64,000 bases of DNA from Siphonodentalium dalli (GCA_032622095.1 CP136063.1:272979426-273043425), one strand, 5' to 3'; shown: positions 12,385-25,450, counted from the stretch's first letter. Notes: generated by a model not told the origin, from the sequence alone. Numbers and translations: made by a program.

Positions 12385-13154
12385 GCTAAGCTATTGGATG
12401 GTCACCAGTAATGACAATATAACTGTCAATTAAACTAAAGAATGAGGATATTTACCCCAGAAGTATAGTATAATGATAGTAACATAGTATGAATGCGATA
12501 CCATCCACAAAACAGTGAGCTGAACGTTCGTTTATATAGAGCACGCACATCGTGATCGATAAGCAATTTGACACCGTGGCGATTTTTTAAGAGAGTGATT
12601 CACTGTGTACCATTCAACACCGAAAATTTGAGAGGCGAAGATTAGCAAATGATAAGAACCGTTATGTTGTAAACAACGTGGTTGCATTTCTAACCAAATT
12701 TAGTTAGTTGGGAGTTTTCTCAGTGTTGAGTGTGTTGCTTATTGCATAGTATTTCCGTAATGTTTGTTTACATAACACACAGTTCTAGTACTAATATCAA
12801 AGTAACATAACAATAGCAAGCAATTCATGCGATATTTATGATTGGAATAAGAACGGAATTTGTCTATAAATTAATAATATGTTTGTTTATGGTAGTTTTA
12901 ACGGATGTGACTATCAATACCCAATGTCAACACTTACTACCCCGCTGGACAAAACAGGTTTCCATTGGCACCGCGGTGTATTTGCCGGGTCTGGATTTGG
13001 CCCCGAGTGCATTAAAGTGTTACTGAAATAATCGGTTTCCCCAAATAAAGATCCATATATTCAAAATACATGTTTTTGAAGTAGAATTAGGTAGACCATT
13101 TTGGACGCCATCATGGAATTGAATTTGTTTGTTTAATTTTCACTCATATTTATT
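12385..13154. other. No recognised feature
   Basis: AT-rich sequence. A 62-codon frame at 12838-13026 begins with a hydrophobic segment, but it has no supporting splice or promoter context and is not called. Confidence 0.4.
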
Positions 13155-13425
13155 AGTTATTATGTGGATGGAGTTATCACTAAACCTCACATCCTTATAT
13201 TGGTTATGTAGATGGAGTTATAATTAAACTTCACATCCTTATATTGGTTATGTAGATGGAGTTATCATTAAACCTCACATCCTTATATTGGTTATGTAGA
13301 TGGAGTTAGCATTATACCTCACATCTTTATGGTTATGTGGATGGAGTTATCATTAAACCTCACATCCTTATATTGGTTAGTTTATTCAGATGGAGTTATC
13401 GTTAAACCTCACATCAGTGTGTTGG
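13155..13425 (+). repeat. 44-bp minisatellite, about 6 copies
   Basis: TATGTGGATGGAGTTATCA-type units start at 13161, 13205, 13249, 13293 and 13334 (44, 44, 44 and 41 bp apart). A stretched copy follows to about 13425. Each unit contains CCTCACATCCTTATATTGG. The copies are similar, so the array is fairly young. Confidence 0.9.
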
Positions 13426-13690
13426 TGATTTTGGACCTTGACTTGACACCTTTGGTTTTGAACGCAGTTCACCTCACATCTGTGAGTGCACCTAATACAC
13501 AAATTTCATATGTAGCCGTGTTTTCGCCAGTTTTTCTCGGATAAGGCAAATTTGCAGCATGTTTACATTTCGAAATGATGTCAGTTTTGTATCGTCTGCA
13601 GCGAAACTCGACATGTTGAAGGACAAGTTACAAGGCAATGTATGATTTCGGCATTGTTGAACAGAAGACACATACAGAATACAAATTAGT

Positions 13691-14830
13691 ATCAAATAGA
13701 AACGATATAAATTTGTTGAGCGATAACGACCAATGTTGACATATTCTGCATCTCAACTCTGTGTTGCAACAAGGCTACTAGTATCAAATGGGGGGGTCTG
13801 AATCTTAGTTATCTCTATATAGTGCCAGAATAGTCATCTATGGACTTCTATAGTGGTACAATGCAAATTAGAATCAAATGATAAACATATGTATGTAATA
13901 GAACTATACCAATAAAAACAATTGGGCCAGGATTAAATGTTGGGTTGGTTATAAGGAGAAAAGGTATGAGAAATTTATTATTTCTGCATTGTTGAAATAG
14001 AAACGATATAAATTTGCAGAGCGCTAACGACCAATGTTGACATATTATGCATCTCAACTCTACTGTTGCAACAAGGCTATTAGTATAAAATGGGGGGGTC
14101 AGATTTTTGTTATCTCTATATAGTACCAGAATAGTCATTTATGGACGTATATAGTGGTACAATGCAAATTAGAAACAAATGATAAAAATATGTATGTAAC
14201 ACAACTATACCGATGAAAAGAAAAAAAATAGTTTGGGCCAGGATTAAATGTTGGGTTGGTTATATGGAGAAGGAGGGGTTCACATCGTTGAATTGACATA
14301 AATTTGTAGAGCGATAGCGACCAATGTTGCCATGTAATGCATCGCGACTGTACTGTAGCGGCAACAATATAAAAATATAGAAATTATCTCTATCTCTATA
14401 TATGGCATACGATAGAAAGGAATAGCAATTGATATACGTATACAGTAAAGTAATAGTATAGGCATACATATGATAAAACTATACTGATGTAAAAAACATA
14501 AATTGGGCCGGGATTAGAGGTTGGGTGGGTCATATGTGGATACGGGGTTCATACCGATGGACCGATATATATTAGTAGAGCAATGAAGGCCAATGTTGAC
14601 ACAAAATTCAAAGCGACTCTACTTCGCGAAAAAGCTATAAAATGGGGGGGGGGTGTCTGAAATTATCTCCATTTCTATGGATGGTGCCATAATTGTATTG
14701 TAAGGAATAGCAAATGATGTAAGTATATAGTGATATACCATAGAAATTAGTATCACATGAAAACATATACACATAATGGCAAATGCAACTACACTGATGA
14801 ATGATGAAAATTAAATTGGGGGTGGGTCAG
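13691..14830 (+). repeat. Tandem repeat of ~300 bp, 4 copies, increasingly diverged
   Basis: CAATGTTGAC or a close variant recurs at 13731, 14032, 14322 and 14591 (301, 290 and 269 bp). Each unit also has a run of Gs after an AAATGGGG word and a GGGCCAGGATTAAATGTTGG-like word. The first two copies are the most alike. Copies three and four are shorter and more diverged. Confidence 0.85.
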
Positions 14831-15054
14831 GCGAAAGTTTAATAAATATTACGAGATATGCATGTCATGTATCAAAAGTTACTAAAAACTGTACTTTATC
14901 ACGATTATACATGTTGTGTTAGGCTGTGGGGCAAAGGTGAAAACTAGAAGTCCAAAAGCAAAATATATCAGGTAGAACTGGTCAAATATGGACCCTAGTG
15001 CCCAATATGGAGCAGCTCAGAAAACACTCGCAGAGCCCTAAAATATATTAACAA

Positions 15055-15480
15055 AGGATTTCCCATTAAAATCAATTTATGTTGATAAAACACTTATTTT
15101 TCAAAATTGTAAGCTGAGACTTCGTATGCATATCTAGAATACTTATATAATCTAAATTTAAATAATTTTAACAAGTAGTAGAATTTTAGACTTGATAAAT
15201 ACATTTTTATTAAACATCGATTTTCAACAAAAGTTAGGTCTAACTAAACAATTGTTGATAAAACGACTAATATCCAATTTATGAGGTTCGGACTTTGAAT
15301 GCATGTATAATATACTTATGCGATCTTAAAATAACTGGATTGTGAAATTAATAAGCTTTCAAACTCGAGAAATAGATTTTTTTAAACATGAAAAAAACCG
15401 GAAAAAGAGACCAAAACAATTTAACATTGGATTTTCCATTAAAATTAATTTATGTCGATAAAACTCTTACGTGTCATGTG
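15055..15480 (+). repeat. Degenerate tandem repeat, ~180-bp spacing
   Basis: CCATTAAAATCAATTTATGT (near 15063) recurs near 15431 as CCATTAAAATTAATTTATGT. A related GATAAAACGACTAATATCC stretch lies between them near 15255. Divergence is high. Confidence 0.55.
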
Positions 15481-16492
15481 TTAATTTTCCAAAATAACGT
15501 ACACTCTTCCTGAATTTCGTCTCATATAGAATATATAGAAAAAATGATATGCCATCATCATTCACACGCGCTTTAGGTATAAACACCCACCAGGTGTTTG
15601 CTATAATACGGGATTCGAATAAAAGACATATGCAATATTTTAATGACTTCAACTTATGGTGTGTTATGGAGAAGCGTCTGTCCTTGACCCAGCTAAAGAA
15701 ATGCGATATAGTTCGAATCAATCACGCCGATATATTATCGGTTACGAAGGACAACAATGTCTTTCCGAATTGTTCAATTCGTCTATGAAATGATATCAAT
15801 ACAACTCGACGAACAACGCCATAATGTAGCTTTCCCCATTGAACGAATATGCGTGAACCTGAATATATTTTCTGCTTTGTTAAAAATTATGTGTTCAGTT
15901 TCTATTTATTTTCTATTTATTTCGTCAGGTTTTGGTTGGCCTCCTCTGATTACGACAACTGTATCGGAAATATTATATCGGGCGATATTTCCGGTCCCAA
16001 CGAGTTTCTACTTAGTCGATAATAAACATAGTACAGTCTGAAATTACATGATTGATTCATAATAACTTGATGTAAACATAGTAGTCTGGAGCTACACGAT
16101 TTATTCATTATCATTTGATGTAAACAGGGGAAAGTCTTTTGATACATGCACGGCAATTGCGGGAATCAACAATATCGCATCGATCGTCTCGATTCTAGTT
16201 GGCTATAATGTGAGTGTAAATGCTTAAAATATATACACAATAAATGAATGTCTTGGAACTGGCCATTGTCAAAGCTTGTAGGACAATGAGTCCACTATCC
16301 CTTGTTTTTTGCATAACACATATTTATGTTTGGCAAAACATTTCGCATGTGTAATTTTTGCGCCAACGAGTGCTCTCTCGTGCATTCCTATTGATCTAGA
16401 TAAATATATTTATTTGTACAAATATTAAGATCATGCGCAAATTCAAATGAAACATGATCGCTTTGATAACAACTATTCCCTTGTGTTTTCAG
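15481..16492. other. No recognised gene; small tandem pair at 16022-16127
   Basis: Overlapping open frames of up to 94 codons have no recognisable motif. At 16022-16127 a ~50-bp unit (AAACATAGTA...TTGATGT) is present twice. The last ~25 bases before 16492 look like a splice acceptor (see next entry). Confidence 0.4.
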
Positions 16493-16671
16493 ATACTAAC
16501 TATGTTCGTATTACGTCTCATGTTGGCTATAGTTGTTGTGGCTTCGATTGCCCAATTGGTGGTGATTAGTGAAACTGATTGCTGTAAAGAGAAGGGAGAT
16601 GAAGATCGGTGTCAATGCGGCCCCCCAGAGTGTAAGGAAATGTTTTGTGATGTAGCACCGTACGTTCCACT
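16493..16671 (+). CDS. Candidate exon of a small secreted cysteine-rich peptide
   Basis: A pyrimidine-rich tract ending TTGTGTTTTCAG (to 16492) precedes the stretch, and GTGAGT follows at 16672-16677, so it has acceptor and donor in the right order. The first ATG after the acceptor is at 16502 and gives 56 codons plus two bases (phase-2 donor). Residues 1-21 form a hydrophobic signal-peptide-like segment (core LMLAIVVVASIAQLVV). Six cysteines follow at residues 27, 28, 37, 39, 44 and 49 (CC-x8-C-x-C-x4-C-x4-C) in an acidic context. If real, the product is exported and disulfide-bonded. I recognise no family and assign no function. Downstream exons are not identified. A chance frame between cryptic splice signals remains possible. 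Confidence 0.45.
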
Positions 16672-16925
16672 GTGAGTATACATAGCATATAATGGTGTAT
16701 ACGTCAACCTATTTTGTGGAGGAACCAGAGCTGTTATAACCACGAAATATAAGGACTATGCAGATATTAATTTACAAAGTAGCTAAATATTTGCATGCAA
16801 TGTGTGGTGTAGTTTTGTAAGATTGGTTAATAGACTGACAAACGACATTCTGCACATCAAACAGGACAAATTTCACTGCACGATATATTAACTTGTTTTG
16901 AATCAGTGGTAACCTGAATTGGTAA

Positions 16926-18046
16926 TTGTATAAAAACTATAAGTATCTTGGGGTATTACTAAATGAGACCCATAAGGTTGGTGCGTGTGTAGAGACCTTT
17001 CCTAATTCTGGTGGACGCGCTGTAGCAGCAGTTATGTCGAAAGTCCGTTCATTCAATTCCATTGGATTCAAAACTTGTCTTGTGTTTATTCTAGAGTATT
17101 GTAGCGGAGTTTGGGGTCATCGGAACTTTCACTGTACCGATGCGTTCCAGAACAGAGCCCAGCGATTTTATTTTTGGGTGTACATAGGTTTGCTCCAATC
17201 CCATCAATGAATGGAGAAATGGTTTGGGTACCTTCTATTGTCAGGCGCCACTTGAATATGTTTAAACTTTGGAATACCATTATTCGAATGGACTCCAAAC
17301 GACTTGCAAAAGAAGTATTTAAATGGGAACCGATAATAGATTGATAGTTGGGCGGGTGATATGAGGAAGTTATTATCTCTTTGTCAACAAATCCACGTGT
17401 ATGATAGTCAACTAATTGTAGATTAAATAATTTGTGAGAAACACTCCAATGACAAAAACCAGGACGAGTGATGTAGAACGACTCAGGAAGCTAAGACTAT
17501 ATAAATATATTAAATTTACGTATAACACCGAACTGTATGTAAATAGTTTTAACATTTCGAAACATGAACGTTCTGTAATGGCGTAGTTAATGTGTGGAAT
17601 ACTACCATTGTGTGTTGTAACCGGCTGGTGGAAGAGAGAGGATTTGGATGAACGGTTATGTGTATTTTGCCATAGGAACAGTGTTGAGGATGAACTCCAT
17701 GTAATTTTTTTCATGTGGAGCGCACGATGACATCAGCGTTTACTTCTTTGCAAAGATAAATTTCTGTATAAATGGTGTAAATACTATTATTTTAATGGCT
17801 GGTTATTTAATGACTAACTTTCGGCGTCAGACATCAAAATTTTTACCTAAAGCGTTTGAGAGGAGACAGTTCATAGTTACGACACCACGCAATGCAATTT
17901 AATGTAAATATTGGACTTAAAGTGACTTATAGGCCTTAACGACCGGGTGTATTGGACATGTAACATAACTTATGTGCGCATATGTATTATATTTATACAC
18001 AGGTCACTATAATAAAATATATTCAATTCAGTTCAATTCAATAAAG
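16926..18046 (+). mobile_element. 5'-truncated LINE remnant (end of RT and C-terminal region)
   Basis: Only the end of ORF2 is present. YKYLGVLLNET (about 16940) and EYCSGVWG (about 17092-17115) belong to the RT thumb/connection region. A frame change near 17160 leads to FGVHRFAPIPSMNGEM and RRHLNMFKLWN. After more breaks a terminal C-x2-C motif (CVFCHRNSVEDELH, about 17657-17700) follows. The 3' end has AATAAA at 18011-18016 and a short ATTCA-type tail (about 18020-18046), as in LINEs that end in microsatellite-like tails. It belongs to a different lineage from the element at 7.9 kb. Confidence 0.75.
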
Positions 18047-20879
18047 AAAATATGAAAGATAATGTGAATAAACTGGGTGTGTTTTGGCTTATTGTCGCAA
18101 GAATAAAAGCCGACGTTATTTTTTTGCCATATATACCATGTACATGACGATGGTGCGTGAGATATGTGTATGTCCATCGCGAACAAAGATTCATGATTTA
18201 CATGTACGTGAGTATACGGTCACTATACAATAATTATGTTAAATAACCATACAGCGCCAGATTCGCATATTTACAGCTATCGGCCTAACGTGTAACACAT
18301 CGTGAGTAGTAATATTCAGGCCAGTGATGAGGACAAGCTGTCCGAATACGATAAGAATTGTGCTCTATTTACCCATCTACAGAACCCCTCAAACATTGTC
18401 GCAAGTGATAATAAACAACAACAGTTGAATGATACAGCCGGCATGGCTATCATATCTATGTTTTCTTTACGCCGTGTTTAAACCCCAGCAGCCATGTTTT
18501 GTATTGTTTTCCCATTCGCAATAGCTAGACTATCGCACGCTGACAGCAATAACTGGTGATTATATAACATAAACTGGAGAACAATATTGTATGCCCCAGT
18601 TATGGTTAAGATAATCAGCAGCTAACACACTCTGATAAATAACGAACAAGAGGTTACTATATATATAACAATACAGCACGTACAACACCAATCGTCAGTG
18701 ATCGGGGTATTTCTTTGTCTCATATTACAAGGACAATCGGAACTAGGTAACGTGGCAATAGATGCAACATGCAAAAAAATGGGTCGGATGTCACACGCAG
18801 GGACGTGGTCTACGTTGGAGAAGGTGTGAACATTGGTATTGTCACCCCTTGAACCAAGGTTTCTCAATTCTGGGGAATTCCATTCGCACCAGCCATTGGG
18901 TTGGATATTTGCAACTAACGGCACAATATTTCATACTTTTGATCATTTTTTCAAACTGATGTGTTTTTTGTTAGAAAACCGAAAAAAGAATTATCAAAGT
19001 ATCAGAAAGTTTCAACCTATATATTTTCATTAATTTACAGCTATTGAAAAATTTGGTAAAAGTTGAGGGTGCATATGCCTTTAGTGGGAGATGCAAGCCC
19101 CTATCTCCACACTCATAACAAATCCAATTTAAAATTCCTAAAAAAAAAAAAAAAATCTCTGGGCAGACTTTGATTTGACTCCTATTGGTGCATAATACCA
19201 ATTTGCACTATAAACTATATACACGGACGTTTAAACTAGTACCTCAAACATTCTAACTGTTTAAACGTTCCGAACTGTCATCCCCTCAAATTTGTTAATT
19301 TGTTAGGTTTCCAACTGATGGCCATTTCAGACAACAATTTTTGCCAAAAGTAGTAAAATGTGTTGATTATTGTCCAAACGTAGAATATTCCCACTAAATA
19401 ATGGTTGCAATTCGAACAGGTTCAACCTATATGTGGTGTTAATATCCAACTAGTGTTGTGTTAAGCATGATATTAATTTCCAACTTAAATTGTTTTGTCC
19501 AAATCCCTGTCCCCGGCTTTATACAATGGAATCGTGCGAACGTTACATGGTCATGGTATGGAAATATCCAGCTTAGAAATTGACATTGCACGCCCCTCCC
19601 TGCTACGACGGGACATTGCATTTATACCACTCTCGTGTGTTTAAATATTCTCTCTACTTCCAACTGTTGGAAATGTACTAATATCATTTGTTCATTATTC
19701 AGATAACAAGATATGCATATACATGGTAAATATAGAGAGCGATTATTTCACTCATGTGCTGCAAGTTGATAACAATACCATGGTCTTCTTTGGCTCAAGT
19801 GACGTGGTTTGAATGTCGCAGCGGTGGTGTCAAACTTGGAATTATAACCTGCACCAGGTCACTTAAATCAGACCAAATTCGCAAGTCCGGGGAATTCCAT
19901 TTCCTCATTCGCTCGAAATTTTCCAAACATATACCACAAATGTTCCAACGGCTGCGAGTGTTCAATCTGACTCACATGTGGCTGGAAATTTACCTAATAA
20001 CGGTTATCTAAATCCAACAGTTTACCAAAAGTTGAAAATTTTCTGTATTTTGGTCTAAAACATATTTCAGATTATATATTGGTTGGGAAAACTATCATAA
20101 CGATTTCAAACGATTTCTGGTTTGGTCGGAGGTGTACGTGGGACCAGCGTCACATCACAATGTTCTTGGTATACCGCAAATGTGTGTGCTAGTTTATCAA
20201 ATAGTTTTCGAGCTTCATGTATTTGATTGATTGTTTGTTATAGCCACTGTTACATGGAACAGGGGAAAAACATACAGTAACATGCATCATGTAGAACATA
20301 TTGAACGAATATAGTTTTGATTACCATCTACAATCGCTTATATAGCCAAACGCCAGCCGTGTCAAATATAAAGAATAAATATTTACAGTGTAAAAGTAAC
20401 ATGAGATCATCGTCTAACTGGGAATGCTCGAGTGACTTTATTTTGCTTATGGTGCTCGACAATATATCATGGGTCGAGAATTACGGGGCTACTACATAAT
20501 CGTAAGCATGGTATATGCCTGCATAAATGTACGGGGTATATCATCGCTAGCGTTGCGTGTAACATATATAGAATATACACGTGTATGAGAGGTAATTATG
20601 TCATCAATATCGAATAGGCATAATACAGTATGCACCAAGTCTTAACTGAGACTGGTTGAGAACTGGTTAACATGAAAATTGTCAGTTATGATTCTTAAAT
20701 ATACCATCTGCCCCAGTTGTCTTCGTATCGCTTTATCCCTATGCGTATGGATTTTGCGAGTTGCTTCATGTGAATGAGATCAGTGTTGTTCAAAATGTAT
20801 ATAGATATTCAATGGATCCATTTGCCCAATATTCATTAGAGATAAGCTTTTCTCTAATGTCCGGCTTCTATGTCCTTTA
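18047..20879. other. No recognised gene; scattered old repeat fragments
   Basis: An A-run lies at about 19140-19154. Words around 19300-19400 (CAACTGATGGCCATTT, AGTAGTAAAATGT) and 19650-19700 resemble repeats inside the hAT-type element at 42.9-44.0 kb. The pair CTGGGGAATTCCATT (about 18870) and CCGGGGAATTCCATT (about 19887) suggests another old dispersed repeat. No open frame exceeds about 100 codons, and none carries a motif. Confidence 0.4.
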
Positions 20880-22200
20880 GATTTTCCGACCTCAAACTTC
20901 GCACCCGCAAAGAACGATTGGCTTATTGAGCCAGTTCAAACGTTTCAATGACAAGCCGGTTTATAGGGACACTTTTAGGACCCGGGAGAGTAGTCCGTAT
21001 ATAACCTGTGTTGCTTATACGCGGTTATGTTTTATCGCTCGACAAAATCGTCCGTTATAAACAAAAATTTTAGTCAGGTCTTTTAAAATTCCCTGGCGTT
21101 CTATGTACTCTGATACTCGCTTATTTATAATTCCGGTAAATACATTTCCAAGAGTTGAGCAGAGTCATTCCCCTATATGCATCCGGGTTACTACGAAAGC
21201 CTTTATTTTGATATAGTGGTACAAATAACCCTGTTGACCATTCATGGGAAAAACACCAGTGTCAATTATCGAACTGAATAGACGGGTGTAGTACGTTAAT
21301 ATAACGCCTTTAGTTGTCTTGATGTGGTCAATCGAGACGCGATCAACCCCACTAGATATAAAAAAAATTAACATGTCAATAATACTGGAGATTTCTTCCG
21401 AAATGATGGTGCTGTTCAATTCTTCAGTAATTTCTAGACCAAACATCTCGTTAATTAGGGGGTCTAGTTGAGTTGTTTCCTCTTCCACGCCCTGGGATTT
21501 AAAGTGTTCAAATAAGTCATCCATCCCAATTCAGTTTGGGCCGCTCTCCTTGATAAGTAATTAGAGGGTTGGCCAAAATTCGCAGGTAGACATCTGCGAC
21601 AGACACCAATGTGCGTTATTGCAACGTCCATTTGCAGATAATTTTCGTATTCATTGTGTTTTTTTAAATCGTACTTACAGGTCTTGAAGAGGGTTTACTT
21701 AGTCAGACTTATTATTTAATTTTCGTTTTTGGCTCTATTCTTTGTATAATCATGGCCTGTTGTGCTTCTGCATAATGTTAGCATTATCAGCTTTAACAAT
21801 CTCTGATAAGACTTACCAGATATTTCTTCTGCAGCATATGTTAAAAGGTTCGCAATTTCAGAAGCACAGTGGGCGGTATTCGATGTAATTCTTGTATGTC
21901 CATCGCAATACTTTCTCAAAAGTCTCCATATTCGCGCATCTCAATTAAGTTTATGAATTCTTCCGCTTTATCGTTTTCCCATTTTCCCATTCGCGACAGC
22001 AAGAAGCGTCCTTCGGATTCAAAGTGATCAAAATAAGATACCAGTGCCTCGTGCTATAGACTACTATTAATCTTCATTCTGAGAGCATCGTGCATATCAG
22101 ACGTGGCACTAGACAAATCAAGGATTTCAAAATCAGACCACATACCTTTTCAGATCCTAACGCATAATACACTACGCTGGCATCGCTGACATGTTTTAGT
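20880..22200 (-). mobile_element. Decayed LINE remnant, linker to RT
   Basis: Minus-strand pieces read in order. First comes a post-endonuclease linker (DGHTRITSNTAHCASEIAN, about 21850-21905). An RT N-terminal segment follows, with EEISSIIDMLIFFISSGVDR then IDHIK (about 21290-21395). Near 21090-21165 there is a frame-broken GNVFTGIINKRVSEYI stretch. Finally a thumb-like KPIVLCGCEV segment lies at about 20890-20910. The central RT core (motifs A to C) between these is missing or unrecognisable, so an internal deletion is likely. Several stops and frameshifts occur. The style is close to the element at 30.4-31.7 kb. Confidence 0.7.
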
Positions 22201-22380
22201 GCTTATATCCTTGCCGTCCGTTCATATATATACTCTTTGGTAAATTTAGTTACGTGAAGTAGTCGATAACCATATGTGTTGGGGCTACCATGGTCTTCCG
22301 ATAATAATCTCATTTTCAAGAGATGTGCCCCAGTTGCTGTCTGTGTACTTTTTGTTTTTTGGTGGTACATAAACATTACC

Positions 22381-22745
22381 TACACTGTAAATAGAAGTGT
22401 TCAAATTTGAGCGCATAAAATGCAGCAGATAATGAAGACTGTTCAATGTTCAGTTTAGAACAGATGTGTTCAATGAACGGCTACTGGTGTTTAAATGTGA
22501 ACGCATGTGTTCAATGAAATGAATGTAAGTGTTCAATTTTTGAATGCATTAAGCGTTCAGTTTTGAATATATCATGTTCCGATTATGAACATGAGTGTTC
22601 AAAATATTTGAACACTTGATGTGTTCCGAACACTGCAACATCTTGTTAACGCCTATATGTGTTCAAACAAGAAACGCTTCACACAGGTGTTCACATAAGG
22701 ACTAAATGTGAACACTGGCATTCTTCATACGAACACAAGACTTTA
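22381..22745 (+). repeat. TGTTCA/TGAACA palindrome cluster, copy 1
   Basis: This segment is packed with TGTTCAA, TGAACA and GAACAC words. Several form short palindromes, such as GTTCAAAATATTTGAACAC near 22602. It opens TACACTGTAAATAGAAGTGT. The reverse complement of the end of the 30190-30325 cluster has nearly the same start, CTACACTGCAAATACAAGTG. The shared end and the density suggest a transposable or satellite-like repeat with a defined border. There is no open frame. Confidence 0.6.
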
Positions 22746-24784
22746 AAATTCAGTATCAAATGGGTGAGAACTTGTGAATTATCAGTTTATAGTCAAACCT
22801 TAAAATTCCTAGTGTTAGTCTGTTCATGTATTAACTAAACCCAATAATGTTTTGGTTATTAATATTGGCTTACTGAGAGCTGAACAAATATCCAAGCTAT
22901 TAATTCAATATAAATGCAATTTTGGAAATTCAGCTCCAGACATGTATTATATTAAATGCAGATACAACATTTCGGGCGATGGGGTCAAACAACCTATGCA
23001 AATGTAAATATTATAAATGCAGGTAAATAAAATTTAATAAAACTGATAAACTGGTGAGTAAATGGCAACTGCGACCTCATAGTCTAACCGTTTACTTGAA
23101 TACTCCCTAATGGTACATATTCAGAAATATCCATGTCCGGTTGGTCAGCTAATGTATATATTGGCAACATTATTAATATCACATAAAATCCAGGTGGCTT
23201 GTATGCACATCTTGAACATCTAGAATATCCCTGAACCACTAAATTAATCACAAACTGTCAACCGTGTATATCAGACAGTGCATCACAATTGCCATGGTTT
23301 TAGGAAAATCTAGTCATGAAGTTTATCGTCTTATGTCCAAGTCTTTGAACTATCTGTCTGAAGCAGTCTCTTTATTTTCCACACGTCTTGTAATATTAAA
23401 TGTACAATGATTTCGTCGCCGGCTATCTATTGAACATCTCGATTTACTGGAACCGACTAACACCAGGAATAACTGGACAGTCCTCAATCCACAAAAATAT
23501 GTTGACGAGTGTGACATCTAATAGCAAAACACATGTAGTCGCATATACCATATTTCATCAAACAATGCATACGTTGTGCCGTACGAGTGTTTGCAGCTAT
23601 ATTCGGTCGGTGCTATATAAACCCGTTCAAGCTTATGAAAGAAAGAATAATTTAACATATTAGTGACTTAGTGAATTGCATTCTAATTATGACTGTAATA
23701 CGATGTGGTCTTACTATACCCTGCATTTATTTCAAAGATTTCCGGCTTTAAAATATATTATGGTTTCCTGATAATAATACCATACATATTCAAAGACACA
23801 AGTAACAATGATTCCGAAATTATAAAACTTATTTCTTCATTTTGTTTTCCACACGCTAATATCGCAAAATTTAGACTGAAGAACTAACACACGTTACTAT
23901 TTTAGAACATCAATGTAATGGTCCGTGTACTGGCACATCTACACAATGTAGATATATATATGCACATCTATATATTGTATTGGGGATCTAGTAATATAAT
24001 CATATATAACACACATATATTTCAATAACATCAAGTGTTTTTGTTTTTGCGAGAGAAGTAACAGTGAGAATGTTCCTATGAAATTTATTTATGAGAAAGT
24101 TGATAGAAAAGTTTCAAACAGTGCCTGAGTGAGACCCCCATTCACAATTTTTGGAAATTATTATCAAAATTCACCGATATAGTCCCCACTAATAACTGGC
24201 TGGAATGTCAAGCAATGAGAATAATTCAACCTGTAGTTCGCGTAGAATGTACCACTAATGTCCTGTGACAATTGCATGTTTTAGATAAATAAATTCCTAT
24301 ACAAATATGATGATATCGATGATACATTGGATTATTTATAAGGGGTATCGGTATTCACCATAATGGTGCATGCTGTAGTGATACTTCTCCTGATGCCTTT
24401 TCTTCTCATACATCTAGAGATATCGAATGTAAAGTAACCGCCATAAATGCCAACATTCCAACAGTGAATCCAAAGCCTAAGCATGGCGCAATTGTGGCTG
24501 TGTGTGACCCACATTATGTGAGTAAAGGGGGGATGCCCTATAACAGAATAGTCCACAATTAGAGGTACCATGTCTTATCCACCGGAAGCTGACATAAGCT
24601 AATGATATGTAGAGCACTCTGCTGTATAGGCAGTTTTTTATATAGTCATAAAGAGTAGGAAAATAAAAGATAGCAGAAACCCAGAGAACACATACAAATT
24701 TCGTGCTATGATTTATATTTCATAATAAGATTTAATTTAATCATTGTATGATCAACGTTATGTGAAAAAGAAATAATAAAAAAG
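22746..24784. other. No recognised feature
   Basis: AT-rich sequence with open frames under 90 codons and no motifs. I see nothing to annotate. Confidence 0.4.
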
Positions 24785-25288
24785 CGAGGTCCCCTGGTCA
24801 TTTCTGTAAATTTAGTACCCATGAGGTCTCCATGTCGTTACTGTACATTTATTAACCACGAGTTTCCCAGGTCATTACTATACATTACTACCCACGAAAT
24901 CCCTATATCATAACTTACATGTACTTACCACGGGGTCCCCGGGTTGTTACTGCACATTTACTACCCACAAGGTTCCCCGGTCACCAACGTACATTCACTT
25001 CCACGAGGTCCCCGGGACATTACTGCAAATCCACCACCCACGAGGTCCCGGGTCATAACTGAAAATCCACAACCCACGAGGTCCCCGGGTCATTAATAAA
25101 GATCCACCACATACGAGGTGCCCAAGGTATTATTGTACATTTACTACACACGAGATACCCGGGCCATTACTGCACTTTTACCAACACGAGGTTCCCAAGT
25201 CACCAACGGCACACTCACCAACCACGAGGTCCCCGGGTCATTACTTATACATTTACCACCCACGAGGTCCCCAGTTCATTGCGAAGTA
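24785..25288 (+). repeat. 37-bp GC-rich minisatellite, about 13 copies
   Basis: The GAGGT word and its variants fall at 24786, 24823, 24860, 24896, 24932, 24968, 25005 and 25042, then continue to about 25285. The period is 36-37 bp. Units carry ACGAGGTCCCCGGGTCATTA, so many copies hold a CCCGGG hexamer. The array stands out as GC-rich in an AT-rich neighbourhood. Confidence 0.9.
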
Positions 25289-25337
25289 TGTGCTTCTGCT
25301 ATCCAAATAAGAGATTCACCATGCCAGGCCCCCAACC

Positions 25338-25450
25338 ACCGTAACAAAGAGGTTTTATTGTTTGTGCGAGATTCGGACGTGTTCCATGCATAACAGCTAT
25401 TCAATTCCACACACTATCACAAAAAGGTTTTATTGTTTGTGCGATTTCAG
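25338..25450 (+). repeat. Short direct pair
   Basis: AGGTTTTATTGTTTGTGCGA occurs near 25350 and again near 25425, about 75 bp apart. It lies just downstream of the 37-bp minisatellite. The pair is a local duplication of unknown origin. Confidence 0.6.

Noticed and set aside
12838-13026. 62-codon frame with a hydrophobic start as a secreted peptide
   Set aside because: There is only one cysteine pair, no acceptor or donor nearby, and the sequence is AT-rich, so chance is the better explanation.
15549-16041. Two overlapping plus-strand frames (79 and 94 codons) as a membrane-protein gene
   Set aside because: The frames are in different registers, have antisense shadows and carry no motif. The hydrophobic stretch is explained by T-rich sequence.
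22381-22745. Hormone-response enhancer
   Set aside because: The half-sites come from a repeat with related copies elsewhere in the window. Spacing does not follow the canonical three-base spacer, so a regulatory role is only speculation.
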